A DNA stretch of 64,000 bases from positions 806,001-870,000 of the forward strand of contig NZ_JYLN01000001.1 in NCBI RefSeq assembly GCF_001439735.1. The letters are read 5' to 3'. Below the pieces are notes generated by a model. It was not told where the DNA came from, searched no databases, and saw nothing but the letters and a program-made list of their open reading frames with translations. Made by a program: the position numbers and the translations under genes. The stretch's first letter is position 1. Every line of letters begins with the position of its first letter. This stretch comes from Pseudomonas paralactis (lineage in GTDB: Bacteria > Pseudomonadota > Gammaproteobacteria > Pseudomonadales > Pseudomonadaceae). This document shows positions 43,280 through 51,333 of this stretch, piece by piece.

Positions 43280-43332
43280 TTATTTTCATCCCTACTCTTT
43301 ACAAGTGCACCTAAGTGTATCATTGTGCATCT
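43271..43332. promoter_or_regulatory. Repressor/Cro operator cluster
   Basis: Related sites occur at 43271-43281 (AAGATGCACTT), 43303-43312 (AAGTGCACCT), 43313-43322 (AAGTGTATCA) and 43323-43332 (TTGTGCATCT). The first is the inverse of the last. They lie between the divergent repressor and Cro-like genes and are the obvious operators of the lysis-lysogeny switch. Confidence 0.72.
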
Positions 43333-43363
43333 CACACCACATGAAACTGCACGGATCTGCACT

Positions 43364-43576
43364 ATGCCGAAGACACGCATCACCGAGCAAGCCCGCATAC
43401 AGGCGCGGGAAGCATTAGAAAAACGTGGTCAGTCAGCAAAAGACTTTGCGACGGAACACGATCTGAACCCCAGCACCGTTTATGCGGTGCTGAGCGGCCA
43501 AAGCCAATGTCGCCGTGGAGAGGCACACCGTGCCGCCGTTTTACTCGGCATTAAAAACGGCGTGATTGCACAGTAA
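43364..43576 (+). CDS. Cro-like DNA-binding protein
   Basis: A 70-residue protein with a helix-turn-helix at KDFATEHDLNPSTVYAVLSG (residues ~26-45). It is divergent from the repressor and first in the early operon, the place of Cro/Ner. ATG 43364 fits. Its stop overlaps the next start (TAATG). Confidence 0.82.
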   Translation: MPKTRITEQARIQAREALEKRGQSAKDFATEHDLNPSTVYAVLSGQSQCRRGEAHRAAVLLGIKNGVIAQ

Positions 43577-44085
43577 TGGCCAGCGAACTGAGGGAACAGC
43601 AGAAGATGGAAAGCCAGGTTCTAAAAACACGTCGTGAAGTGGTCAGTGCAATTATTTGCACCTTCGAAGGTGGCCGCGAATGCGCCGCTGCCCGGATAGG
43701 ATTGCCACTTAAGAAGTTTGATAACCACGCCTACGAGAACAACAACTGCCGTCCTTTGACGGATACGCAGATCTTCCTGCTGGAGCAAGTCACCGGTACC
43801 CAACACTTTCCCAACTACGTGGCGGCGATGTATGGCGGCATGTTCGTGCCCGTGATCCCCCCCGAGAACCTGGACAACGTAGAGATGTATGCGCGGGCTA
43901 TGCAGAGTTCGGCCAAGCAGGGAACGGTCGATCAAGCCATTGCTCAGGCGCTCGATGACGGTGTCATCACCGACGCAGAGGCGGAGTTGATACAGAACGC
44001 CCACACCCTGCACATGGCTGCACGGACTGCCGAAGTCTATGCAGCAATCGATCTGTACCGCGCCAAATCAGGGAAAGCAAAATGA
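43576..44085 (+). CDS. YmfL-type phage regulatory protein (CII position)
   Basis: A 169-residue protein with SAIICTFEGGRECAAARIGL and FLLEQVTGTQHFPNYVAAMY, the YmfL/CII-like helix-turn-helix pattern. These proteins likely promote establishment of lysogeny. The start is ATG 43576, coupled to the Cro stop, or ATG 43609. Overlaps the next gene by four bases. Confidence 0.78.
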   Translation: MASELREQQKMESQVLKTRREVVSAIICTFEGGRECAAARIGLPLKKFDNHAYENNNCRPLTDTQIFLLEQVTGTQHFPNYVAAMYGGMFVPVIPPENLDNVEMYARAMQSSAKQGTVDQAIAQALDDGVITDAEAELIQNAHTLHMAARTAEVYAAIDLYRAKSGKAK

Positions 44086-44447
44086 ATGTTCAAACCAATA
44101 CCCTGGACTATCAGGAATGCATGCAGAACGCCGCACTGGCATTCCTTGAGCGCCATCAAGCCGAACACCTGTGCGACCTGTCGACGCTTCTCAACAGAAC
44201 CATTCAACACCTGGTTACCAGCCTCGGCGTAACGGAATCGGTCGCAATCAAACTGGTCTCCCTCGCCCACACTGAGTTGGTGGAAATCGCCTTTCGCCAG
44301 CGCCTCGATCTGGACTACAGCAGCGACACCGTTGTGGTGATCAAGGATCCAATCAAAGGATTTTGCTGGTCCGTACCCGTCAGCCTCATCTATGAACGCA
44401 TCCTGAACGCCCCTGACAACGTGCGTTTGCGCTCCGCCAACTCGTAA
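44082..44447 (+). CDS. Early phage protein of unknown function
   Basis: A 121-residue helical protein (ALAFLERHQAEHLCDLSTLL and HLVTSLGVTESVAIKLVSLA). It overlaps the regulator by four bases and so belongs to the early operon. No family recognised. Confidence 0.7.
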   Translation: MNVQTNTLDYQECMQNAALAFLERHQAEHLCDLSTLLNRTIQHLVTSLGVTESVAIKLVSLAHTELVEIAFRQRLDLDYSSDTVVVIKDPIKGFCWSVPVSLIYERILNAPDNVRLRSANS

Positions 44448-44521
44448 CACCCAATCCAACCAATCGCCGGCCCCACCTCACGTGGGTTTGGGTGAGCTGC
44501 GCCTGAAATCGAGGTTTAACG

Positions 44522-44755
44522 ATGACAAACGCCGTAATTGTCACCACCCAACTGCCACCGGCCGAGGCCGAAGCGTTGCTGGCCAACCTGCGCGAACAGT
44601 ATCGCTTGAGCCTCAACGAGCATTGGTATGACGACCAGTTCCGCCTTGTTGCGGACGGTCTGCGCCACGGCGCAATCCTCGCCCATGTCCCGGTAATGGC
44701 TGCGCAAAAACGCCTGATGGCAGCCCTGTCCCACAGCCTCAAAGCAGTGAAGTAA
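44522..44755 (+). CDS. Small early phage protein of unknown function
   Basis: A 77-residue protein (MTNAVIVTTQLPPAEAEALL, later HGAILAHVPVMAAQKRLM). It lies four bases before the replication gene, behind AGGTTTAACG, so it is likely cotranscribed and perhaps linked to replication. Not recognised. Confidence 0.65.
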   Translation: MTNAVIVTTQLPPAEAEALLANLREQYRLSLNEHWYDDQFRLVADGLRHGAILAHVPVMAAQKRLMAALSHSLKAVK

Positions 44756-44759
44756 CCCC

Positions 44760-47558
44760 ATGAAAGAAGATCTTCGCCACGACGTATTGCAACGCCTCCA
44801 GTCCGACTTCGGGCTCAAGCACCGCACGGGCACAGACTACATGCGCGGCGGCACCTGCCCGAAGTGCAAAAAGAAAGAGCTGTACTCCCGCTTTGACACT
44901 CCATGGATGGTGATTTGTGGTCGCCCTGAAAAGTGTGGCCACACCCTGCACGTGAAAGAGCTGTACGACGATCTGTTTGAAGACTGGAGCAAACGTGCGC
45001 CGGCGACGGACCAACATCCCAACGCGACCGCACGTGCTTACCTGGAGTTCGCCCGGGGCTTTCGGTTTGAGCTGATCCAGGGCTGGTTCACCCAAGAAAC
45101 GTTCTATTCGGTTGAACACAACGCCGGCAGCGCCACTGTGCGGTTCGCCCTGGAAAGAGGCGGTTGGTGGGAACGCCTGATCGATCAGCCGCACCGCTTC
45201 GGCAAAATGAAGGCCCGCTTCAAGTCCAAGGACAGCTATCGCGGCGTCTGGTGGTGCCCGCCCTGCATTGATCTGCTAGAAGCCAAGGAGATCTGGATTG
45301 TCGAAGGGATCTTCGACGCCATCGCCCTGGTGCACCACGACATCGCGGCCGTGTCTGCAATGTCCTCCAACGCATTCCCTGGGGACTCGCTTAAGGCACT
45401 GATTAAAACCCGGGAAGGCGGCAAGCTGCCCAAGCTGGTTTGGGCTTTGGATAACGAGCCAAGCGCAAACGCCTACACCAGGCGCTGGGTCCGCGAAGCA
45501 CGTGCCCTGGGCTTCGTCTGCGAGTCAGCGCAGATCCCGCAACGCGACGGTCGCAAGTCAGATTGGAACGACCTTCATCAACGCTGGAGCTTCATCCAGG
45601 ACGAAACCAAGCGCGCCGACCAGATCGCGACCGACCTAAAGCAGGCCCGCCACCAGGGCGCTCTGCTGCTGGCCGAGAGCGCGGCGGAAAAAGCTTTGCT
45701 CATGTACGACTGGAACAAGCGCGGGGAATTTCACCTGAGCTTCGGGAGCCGCCTGTATTGGTTCAAGTTGGACATGGAGAAATTCAACCGAGCCATGTCC
45801 GACATTGAGGACAGCGAGAATCACGACGACCAGTTGCTGAACCAGGCGCAACAGCGCGAAAAAGCGCTGCAGCAGTCCGGCAGCGTCGTGGAGATCGCCA
45901 ACTGCTACCCCCAGGCGCTGTATTTCCAGCGTAACGAGGTAACAGACGAGTCCTGGTACTACATGCGTGTGGACTTCCCCCATGACTCCGAAAGCGTGAA
46001 AAACACCTTCACCAGCGGCCAGCTGTCGGCCGCAAGCGAGTTCAAAAAGCGACTGCTCGGTATGGCGGCTGGGGCAATGTTTACCGGCAGTGGCCAGCAG
46101 CTCGACAAGCTCATGAAAGACCAACTGTTCGGCATCAAAACCGTCTCAACGATCGACTATGTGGGCTACAGCAAGGAATACGCCTGCTACGTCTACGGTG
46201 ACATCGCGATCAAGGACGGCACCACTTATAAGGTCAACAGCGAAGACTATTTCGAGTTCGGCAAGCTGCGCCTGAAAACCCTGCAGAAAGGCGTCCCGAT
46301 CAAGCTGCAGCGCGAAGCGAAGGGCTTTGACGAGAAGTGGGTGCAGTTGCTGTGGACATGCTTCGGCGCCCAGGGCTTCGTCGCGCTGGTGTTCTTCTTT
46401 GGCTCGCTGTTCTGCGAGCAGATCCGCGCCCGCTATCAGTCCTTCCCTTTTCTGGAAGCCACAGGCGAGGCCGGCGCCGGCAAAACCACCCTCTTGAACC
46501 TCCTTTGGAAACTACTCGGCCGCGAAGGCTATGAAGGGTTTGACCCTATGAAATCCACCAAGGCTGGGCGCTCTCGCCTGATGGGCCAGGTCTCCGGCAT
46601 GCCGGTGGTGTTCCTGGAAGCTGATCGCCACGGCGATGATCGGGCACACGCTAAAACCTTCGAATGGGACGAGCTGAAAGACTTCTACGGCGGCGGCACC
46701 TTGGCCACCAAAGGCGTCAAGACGGCCGGCAATGAAACGTATGAGCCTCCATTCAGGGGAACGATCGCTATCAGCCAGAACGCGGCAGTGGTCGCCCACG
46801 AAGCAATCATGACGCGCATTGTGAAACTGCACTTTGTACGCCCTACCGTCACACCGGAGAGCCGTGCAGCGGCAGACCAACTCAACGCCCTGGACGGGGG
46901 CACCCTCAGCCACTTCCTGTTGCGGGCCGTGGGCAAGGAATCCGCGGTGCTTGAGCTGTTCGCCCAGCGCATGCCTGAACACGAATCGAAGCTGCGTCGT
47001 TTGCACACCCATTGCTTCGCCTGCAGCACGGCCTATGCCAGTGATCAGGGCAATTGCACCAGCTGCGGCTATGACCTGCGCGGGTACATCCGCGTGGAGC
47101 GCATCAGCAAAAACCACGCACAAATGCTCTCGCTACTGGACGGTATTCGCCTGGTCTTGAAATTGAGTGATCCCCAGGTCGCCGCCACACAGCGCCAGAT
47201 CGTGCGGATGGCCATCGAGCGCCAAGCGTCGATCAGCTCCGACCATGCAGCCGTGGCCGAGTTTTGGGAGGTTTACGACTACCTCGAATCCTTGAGCGAA
47301 GACCCGGTAGTCGACCACAGCAGTGACCCCACCGTGATTGCTATCAACCTCAACGAATTCTGTGAACGCGCCGCCGAACACAAACAGAAGCTGGCAGACG
47401 TGGCCACGTTGCGCGACCTGCTCAAAGAGTCCCGTTCCCGCAAATTTCTGGATAGCAATAAGGCCGTACACAGCGCTGTACGTGCTGCGTTCAACAGCCG
47501 CAATCCGTGTTCACAACCCCGGCCGACCACAGTGAAATGCTGGACATTCAAGGCGTAA
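44760..47558 (+). CDS. Phage replication protein: zinc finger, toprim, helicase-like ATPase
   Basis: A 932-residue protein. The N-terminus has a primase-type zinc finger (Cys33, Cys36, Cys53, Cys59, His61). A toprim domain follows at ~165-225 (EIWIVEGIFDAIALVHHD; VWALDNEPSAN). A P-loop ATPase lies around residues 560-640, with Walker A GEAGAGKTTLLN and a Walker B-like VVFLEADRHG. A zinc ribbon (CFACSTAY, CTSCGYDL) lies at ~752-772. This architecture fits a primase-helicase that starts phage replication. It is the largest early gene. Confidence 0.85.
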   Translation: MKEDLRHDVLQRLQSDFGLKHRTGTDYMRGGTCPKCKKKELYSRFDTPWMVICGRPEKCGHTLHVKELYDDLFEDWSKRAPATDQHPNATARAYLEFARGFRFELIQGWFTQETFYSVEHNAGSATVRFALERGGWWERLIDQPHRFGKMKARFKSKDSYRGVWWCPPCIDLLEAKEIWIVEGIFDAIALVHHDIAAVSAMSSNAFPGDSLKALIKTREGGKLPKLVWALDNEPSANAYTRRWVREARALGFVCESAQIPQRDGRKSDWNDLHQRWSFIQDETKRADQIATDLKQARHQGALLLAESAAEKALLMYDWNKRGEFHLSFGSRLYWFKLDMEKFNRAMSDIEDSENHDDQLLNQAQQREKALQQSGSVVEIANCYPQALYFQRNEVTDESWYYMRVDFPHDSESVKNTFTSGQLSAASEFKKRLLGMAAGAMFTGSGQQLDKLMKDQLFGIKTVSTIDYVGYSKEYACYVYGDIAIKDGTTYKVNSEDYFEFGKLRLKTLQKGVPIKLQREAKGFDEKWVQLLWTCFGAQGFVALVFFFGSLFCEQIRARYQSFPFLEATGEAGAGKTTLLNLLWKLLGREGYEGFDPMKSTKAGRSRLMGQVSGMPVVFLEADRHGDDRAHAKTFEWDELKDFYGGGTLATKGVKTAGNETYEPPFRGTIAISQNAAVVAHEAIMTRIVKLHFVRPTVTPESRAAADQLNALDGGTLSHFLLRAVGKESAVLELFAQRMPEHESKLRRLHTHCFACSTAYASDQGNCTSCGYDLRGYIRVERISKNHAQMLSLLDGIRLVLKLSDPQVAATQRQIVRMAIERQASISSDHAAVAEFWEVYDYLESLSEDPVVDHSSDPTVIAINLNEFCERAAEHKQKLADVATLRDLLKESRSRKFLDSNKAVHSAVRAAFNSRNPCSQPRPTTVKCWTFKA

Positions 47559-47573
47559 AGGAGAGCAAGACCG

Positions 47574-47873
47574 ATGCAGATCCAAATATTTATGGGCAAT
47601 GCCGGCGACGGCAAAACTAGCAAGTTGCAGGGAGTGCAGGACCGCCTGGACTTCAGCGGTGAGAGCGCGCCGATCATCCAGGCCGGTGCTTATGGGGAAT
47701 ATGGTTTGTTGGAGATCCTGGAAGTTCGGGCAGCCGGTGGCCAGCGCGAAATCCTAGTGGACGACTGCAGCAGGCAACAGATTTTGAGGGTGTTGGAGTG
47801 GCAGTCATGCGTTGAGCATGAGCCGGATTTTGAAGGCTTGGTGATCCACCTGGCCCGTAAGGACTTACCTTAA
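47574..47873 (+). CDS. Small protein with a P-loop motif
   Basis: A 99-residue protein with IFMGNAGDGKTSKLQGVQD at its N-terminus, a perfect Walker A (G-N-A-G-D-G-K-T, residues 8-15). It is too short for a full ATPase domain and has a possible second strand ILVDDCSRQQILRV that could be Walker B. Possibly a mini-ATPase or a regulator that binds the replication protein; not recognised. Confidence 0.6.
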   Translation: MQIQIFMGNAGDGKTSKLQGVQDRLDFSGESAPIIQAGAYGEYGLLEILEVRAAGGQREILVDDCSRQQILRVLEWQSCVEHEPDFEGLVIHLARKDLP

Positions 47874-47881
47874 AAGAAGCA

Positions 47882-47909
47882 GTGTCGAGGAGTTGCAGCT
47901 CCCCGACAC
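47882..47909. promoter_or_regulatory. Strong RNA hairpin between early genes
   Basis: The stem gtgtcgaggag / ctccccgacac, 11 bp with one mismatch, and a 6-base loop (ttgcag) lies between two early genes. No T-run follows, so it is more likely an RNA-processing or stability element than a terminator. Confidence 0.5.
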
Positions 47910-47933
47910 CTAACCGCAACAGAGGGCTATACC

Positions 47934-48182
47934 ATGCAAGCACAGAACCTAAGCAGCAGCGGCGCGAAGGCTACCACACCGGCAAGGCACCTGGTGGCCA
48001 CCGCGATCATCGGCGCGGCCGTCATTGGCTACCTGGTGCACAAAACCCCTGAGTCACGAATCCGCCTCGAAAGTCTCAGCCAGCTGGCCAACACCCTGGG
48101 CGAACTTAGCGAAACGGATGCGGCGGTGGTTGCCCAACTGCTCGCAAACCCAGGAACCCGGGGTGAAGCGCGCAATGTCTGA
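47934..48182 (+). CDS. Small membrane-associated phage protein
   Basis: An 82-residue protein with one hydrophobic segment (LVATAIIGAAVIGYLVHKTP, residues ~18-38) and an acidic C-terminal helix (RIRLESLSQLANTLGELSET). It could be a superinfection-exclusion or lysis-related membrane protein; not recognised. Overlaps the next gene by eight bases. Confidence 0.55.
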   Translation: MQAQNLSSSGAKATTPARHLVATAIIGAAVIGYLVHKTPESRIRLESLSQLANTLGELSETDAAVVAQLLANPGTRGEARNV

Positions 48183-48345
48183 CAGTCCGGCAGCAACACC
48201 AGCACGGCGCTTCCCCTGGAACATTGACTACACCAGCCTTTGCGATCAGTGCGGCAGGTGGCGCGCCCAAGGTAACCATGACAAGTGCAGCCAGCGGCGT
48301 CAGCTGCAGAACGCCCATCTACGCAACCAGAAGCCGAAGTCATAA
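48175..48345 (+). CDS. Small zinc-binding protein of unknown function
   Basis: A 56-residue protein starting at ATG 48175 with SLCDQCGRWRAQGNHDKCSQ, a C-x2-C and a further Cys/His pair that could bind zinc. Basic. It is last in the early operon, followed by a terminator. Not recognised. Confidence 0.5.
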   Translation: MSDSPAATPARRFPWNIDYTSLCDQCGRWRAQGNHDKCSQRRQLQNAHLRNQKPKS

Positions 48346-48380
48346 GCCGCGTCCACCAGAAGATGCGCTTCCAGATACTT

Positions 48381-48403
48381 GGCCCGGAAACGGGCCTTTT
48401 TGT
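48381..48403 (+). terminator. Terminator of the early operon
   Basis: A perfect hairpin ggcccg-gaaa-cgggcc followed by TTTTTG. It separates early genes from the integrase, which must have its own promoter. Confidence 0.85.
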
Positions 48404-48451
48404 TTCCGATCGTCAGACTGTCGATACACAAGCACAGCGTTAGGGGTTTAC

Positions 48452-49615
48452 ATGAGTGGGGTCGAAGCTCGCGGGAAATCCGTGAGAATCTATTTTCAAT
48501 ACAACGGGGAGAGATGCCGGGAAACAATCCCGGGAGGCAACACTCCGGCCAACGTGGCCCAGGCTAAGCGTATGGTCGAAATCATCGAGTACGAGATTCA
48601 GACCGGCACCTTCGATTACGCACGGCACTTCCCCAACTCGGCCAAGCTGGTCGAAAACACGTTCGGCCACTACTTGGACCTCTGGTTAAAGATCAAAGCC
48701 AACAGTGTGGCAGCGTCCAGCTATCGGGGTTATGCCAACAAGGCAGAGGTTCATGTCAGGCCACGCTGGGGGAAAGTACAGATCCATAATATCGACCACT
48801 TGGATCTGCAGGAATGGATACAGGTAACCCTGTCGAAAACGCTCAAAAACAAGACCATCCGCGACATCATCAGCAACGTGCGCCAGGTGTTCAGGCTGTA
48901 TCGCACCAGGATGAAAGTGGCGCATGACCCGACCGAGGGTTTGATGGTGCGCCTGCCAGATCCCGAAGCACCGGATCCGTTCACCCGGGCGGAAATCAAA
49001 CAGATCCTGGAAACGCACACCAACCGCACGCAAGAACTGCTGATGGTTCAGTTCATGATATGGGCCGGCCCCCGGGTTTCCGAGACCATTGCCCTGGCCT
49101 GGGAGGATGTCGACCTGGAGCAAGGCACGGTGACGTTCCGTCGGTCCAAGGTGCGCGGGGCTTACCGGGTGACCAAAACCCGGCGATCAACGCGTAAGGT
49201 CCGTCTACTCGCTCCGGCCTGGGATGCGCTGCAGAAGATCGATGCACTCAATCGAAAAAAGAAGGCAGAAACCGTTGATATCGTTGAGCGGGACAACAAG
49301 ACGGTGCGGCAACATAAATTGCACTTCGTCTTCCTGAATACGAAAAGCGGTTTGCCGCACGTCAGCGACTTCGTAGTTAGGGATAGGTTTTTCAAGGCTC
49401 ACTTGCTAGCGGCGGGGGTCCGTTATCGAGGGCCTGGCCAGTGCAGGCACACGTACGCCAGCCAGTTGCTGACCACGGGAATAGCGTCGATCGACTGGAT
49501 CGCGGAACAGATGGGACATACCAACGGAAACATGATCCGACAGCATTATGGGACGTGGATCAATGAGGATGGGCCGGATGTTGTGGGGATGCTGCAGTTA
49601 GCGCTGAACCTATAG
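48452..49615 (+). CDS. int: Tyrosine-family integrase
   Basis: A 387-residue site-specific recombinase. The arm/core-binding domain covers residues ~55-150 and the catalytic domain ~165-370. The first catalytic Arg is in WAGPRVSETIALAWEDVDL; the beta-strand Lys in FRRSKVRG; the second box GQCRHTYASQLLTTG lacks the usual His before CRH, as in many P2-related integrases; then MGHTNGNMIRQHYGTW with His and the nucleophile Tyr. ATG 48452 is preferred because the upstream frame crosses the terminator. It inserts the phage at the tRNA-Ser 3' end. Confidence 0.93.
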   Translation: MSGVEARGKSVRIYFQYNGERCRETIPGGNTPANVAQAKRMVEIIEYEIQTGTFDYARHFPNSAKLVENTFGHYLDLWLKIKANSVAASSYRGYANKAEVHVRPRWGKVQIHNIDHLDLQEWIQVTLSKTLKNKTIRDIISNVRQVFRLYRTRMKVAHDPTEGLMVRLPDPEAPDPFTRAEIKQILETHTNRTQELLMVQFMIWAGPRVSETIALAWEDVDLEQGTVTFRRSKVRGAYRVTKTRRSTRKVRLLAPAWDALQKIDALNRKKKAETVDIVERDNKTVRQHKLHFVFLNTKSGLPHVSDFVVRDRFFKAHLLAAGVRYRGPGQCRHTYASQLLTTGIASIDWIAEQMGHTNGNMIRQHYGTWINEDGPDVVGMLQLALNL

Positions 49616-49787
49616 CGCCCCGAGAATCTACCGATGACCACTGGTCACCTGATTAAGCTTCCTCATCTAGTCTAAATTTCTTGAGCCGTCAAAGGTGCTA
49701 TGGTCCTAGACGAGCCGTGAGAGAGCCGAAAGCTTACTCACAGTGGATGACTCCCACTTAAATCTGACGAAATCAGAGTGATTAATC

Positions 49788-50456
49788 ATGCAACTACCAA
49801 TCTATTCAACTTTATTTTCCTGCATCTACGACGAGCCAAGTCCAATTGGAAATCTTGGCAGTGGCACGCATTATTCCGTTTTCCGATCTGTAGAATGGCT
49901 AGACGTTACTCGCACTCCAGTTCTGCTTCCTCAGATACATGACTTTTCAGTGATTTGGGATGAAGATCATGACAGTCGGATTATTGAAACCATCGAAGCT
50001 ATATATATGGCCGGCTTGTTGTCACCCATACAGTTTATTGGTGAGCGAAAGGGAACACTTACGGTAATAGTCGCGGCGAAGTTTTATTTCTGGGGAAGTG
50101 ATGCCGAGTTCAAATCCTATGAACAGCAGCTACAGAAAATTTGCGAAAACCCTGGTCATGGTGATAACTGGGAACTTCAAGTAGGTATGTTTGATCGTTC
50201 ACCTGGTTCACCACACCAGACAGAATTACACGGTTTGATCAGCGCTGAAGAGCACCGTGTGATCACGTACCTGCGAAACATTGACTCACTTTGGGGGCTT
50301 GGTACAAAACCTTTCACTCCAAAGCGTTACCCTACCTCCTTCCAAAATATGCCGTCCCCGATTCCCCCATTGCCGCCATTGCGGTCAACTCCACCGTTGC
50401 CACCGTTGCCGTCAATTCCACCATTGCCCGCACGCTCATTCTCGCCAAAAGCATAG
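49788..50456 (+). CDS. Unknown protein with a proline-rich tail (accessory gene)
   Basis: A 222-residue protein starting at ATG 49788. Residues 1-180 look globular and soluble, with a short motif FYFWGSDAEFKSYEQQLQKI. Residues ~189-214 are a repeat of PxPPLPP units (PIPPLPPLRSTPPLPPLPS), the kind of stretch that forms a stiff extended helix. It lies between integrase and attR, outside the core phage genes, with its own spacing and a terminator. A defence, exclusion or toxin role is possible; no family is recognised. Confidence 0.65.
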   Translation: MQLPIYSTLFSCIYDEPSPIGNLGSGTHYSVFRSVEWLDVTRTPVLLPQIHDFSVIWDEDHDSRIIETIEAIYMAGLLSPIQFIGERKGTLTVIVAAKFYFWGSDAEFKSYEQQLQKICENPGHGDNWELQVGMFDRSPGSPHQTELHGLISAEEHRVITYLRNIDSLWGLGTKPFTPKRYPTSFQNMPSPIPPLPPLRSTPPLPPLPSIPPLPARSFSPKA

Positions 50457-50497
50457 CTCGGCCGCAGGTTCGGAGTTTTATTCCGTACGCTCGAAAA

Positions 50498-50526
50498 TAA
50501 AAAAGCCCCACTTAGTGGGGCTTTTC
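50498..50526. terminator. Bidirectional terminator
   Basis: The stem aaaagcccca / tggggctttt with a 5-base loop lies between two convergent accessory genes and has A- and T-runs on either side. Confidence 0.87.
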
Positions 50527-50555
50527 ACATAAACCAGCCAAACGATAACGCGCCA

Positions 50556-50807
50556 CTAAGTTCGCGGGTAAGGAATTTTCTCATCTTCCTTGATGCCGCT
50601 CATCACGTTCATAATTGCTATCGGATGAGCACTCAGGAATGTCAAACAGTCTGCACAATAAACCACTTCGTATTGGCCATTGCACGGACCAAATAAGTGT
50701 TCACTGAGCGACACATCTAGGTTGGTGCTTTTACATTCCTGATTCGGGCACTTGGGACGGCCAATGGCCTTAAATTTAACGGGATCTTGGTAGTTTTCGA
50801 AGCTCAT
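50556..50807 (-). CDS. Small zinc-ribbon protein of unknown function
   Basis: An 83-residue protein with KCPNQECKS and YCADC, the four cysteines of a zinc ribbon. It starts MSFENYQDPVKFKAIGRP behind AAGGAAT. Convergent with the proline-tail gene. Possibly a small regulator; not recognised. Confidence 0.6.
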   Translation of the reverse strand: MSFENYQDPVKFKAIGRPKCPNQECKSTNLDVSLSEHLFGPCNGQYEVVYCADCLTFLSAHPIAIMNVMSGIKEDEKIPYPRT

Positions 50808-50876
50808 CGCTATTCCTTGTGATTACGGGGGGCCATGACCTCAGTGTACTGAGCTAGCCTTCAAAATTCCTTTCGA

Positions 50877-51059
50877 TCAATAACGCGGCAACTCGGCCGG
50901 CTCGCCTTCTTGCTGCCAACCTAGGTGGAACTCGGCATATTGACTCGCGCCGTCCTGACAGACGCACACTGCTAGCAGAGTCCAACCCAGGGCGATCAGC
51001 CCATTTGCTGGCCCTTCATTGGTGACCTTAATTAGCTTTCGGGTATCTTCAATAGCCAT
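50877..51059 (-). CDS. Small protein next to attR
   Basis: A 60-residue protein, MAIEDTRKLIKVTNEGPANG, with a short hydrophobic segment (LIALGWTLLAVCVC). The ATG at 51059 is chosen because AAGGAGCGAC precedes it. Not recognised; it is the last gene before the right end of the element. Confidence 0.55.
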   Translation of the reverse strand: MAIEDTRKLIKVTNEGPANGLIALGWTLLAVCVCQDGASQYAEFHLGWQQEGEPAELPRY

Positions 51060-51194
51060 TGATGTCGCTCCTTGAGTAGTGGCCCATTGTAAGCACACCA
51101 GGGGACACGGTGAAGGCCCCCTTCACCAGCGAGAAAACCTCCCATCTGTCCCAGATCTGTCCCATATGGCCATTTTTCAGACTCCAAAAACCAC

Positions 51195-51235
51195 AAACCC
51201 CCGACTTTCTCTAGGAAAATCAGGGGTTTGCGTTT
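51195..51235 (-). terminator. Phage-carried terminator downstream of tRNA-Ser
   Basis: The stem aaacccccga..tttt / aaaatcaggggttt lies 9 bases from the tRNA 3' end, on the prophage side. It resembles the hairpin at 18031-18064 on the other side of the element, so the phage seems to supply its own version of the tRNA terminator. Confidence 0.8.
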
Positions 51236-51243
51236 TCAGAATG

Positions 51244-51266
51244 TGGCGGTGAAGGAGAGATTCGAA
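51244..51266. repeat. attR (23-bp direct repeat within tRNA-Ser)
   Basis: The copy is identical to 18077-18099. It covers the CCA end, the acceptor 3' strand and part of the T-arm of tRNA-Ser, so integration rebuilds the tRNA gene. Confidence 0.93.
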
Positions 51267-51333
51267 CTCTCGATACAATTTCTTGTATACACACTTTCCA
51301 GGCGTGCTCCTTAAGCCACTCGGACACTTCACC
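51244..51333 (-). tRNA. tRNA-Ser (anticodon GGA)
   Basis: A 90-base class II tRNA on the minus strand. The 5' end GGTGAAG pairs with CTTCACC, followed by G and an encoded CCA. The anticodon stem CACGC/GTGTG holds the loop CTGGAAA, anticodon GGA. The long variable arm (GTATACAAGAAATTGTAT) and the T-loop TTCGAATC are clear. Integration site of the prophage. Confidence 0.96.

Larger units (their letters stand above)
18077..51266. mobile_element. P2-like (HP1/K139-type) prophage in tRNA-Ser(GGA)
   Basis: An element of about 33.2 kb bounded by 23-bp repeats, with integrase toward the tRNA end. Late genes run leftward from a divergent scaffold/terminase promoter region. All functions expected of a contractile-tailed temperate phage are present: portal, both terminase subunits, capsid, scaffold/protease, sheath, tube, tape measure, baseplate, fibre, lysis, late activator, repressor and replication. 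No disabled structural gene was seen, so it may be inducible. Accessory genes lie at both ends. Confidence 0.93.

Noticed and set aside
49635-49647. Perfect 13-base palindrome tgacca-c-tggtca after the integrase stop
   Set aside because: Single copy and without context; may be a chance site or weak operator.
50340-50450. Short ccattgcc/ccgttgcc tandem words as a possible minisatellite
   Set aside because: They are in frame and explain the proline-rich tail of the 49788 gene; no separate element is needed.
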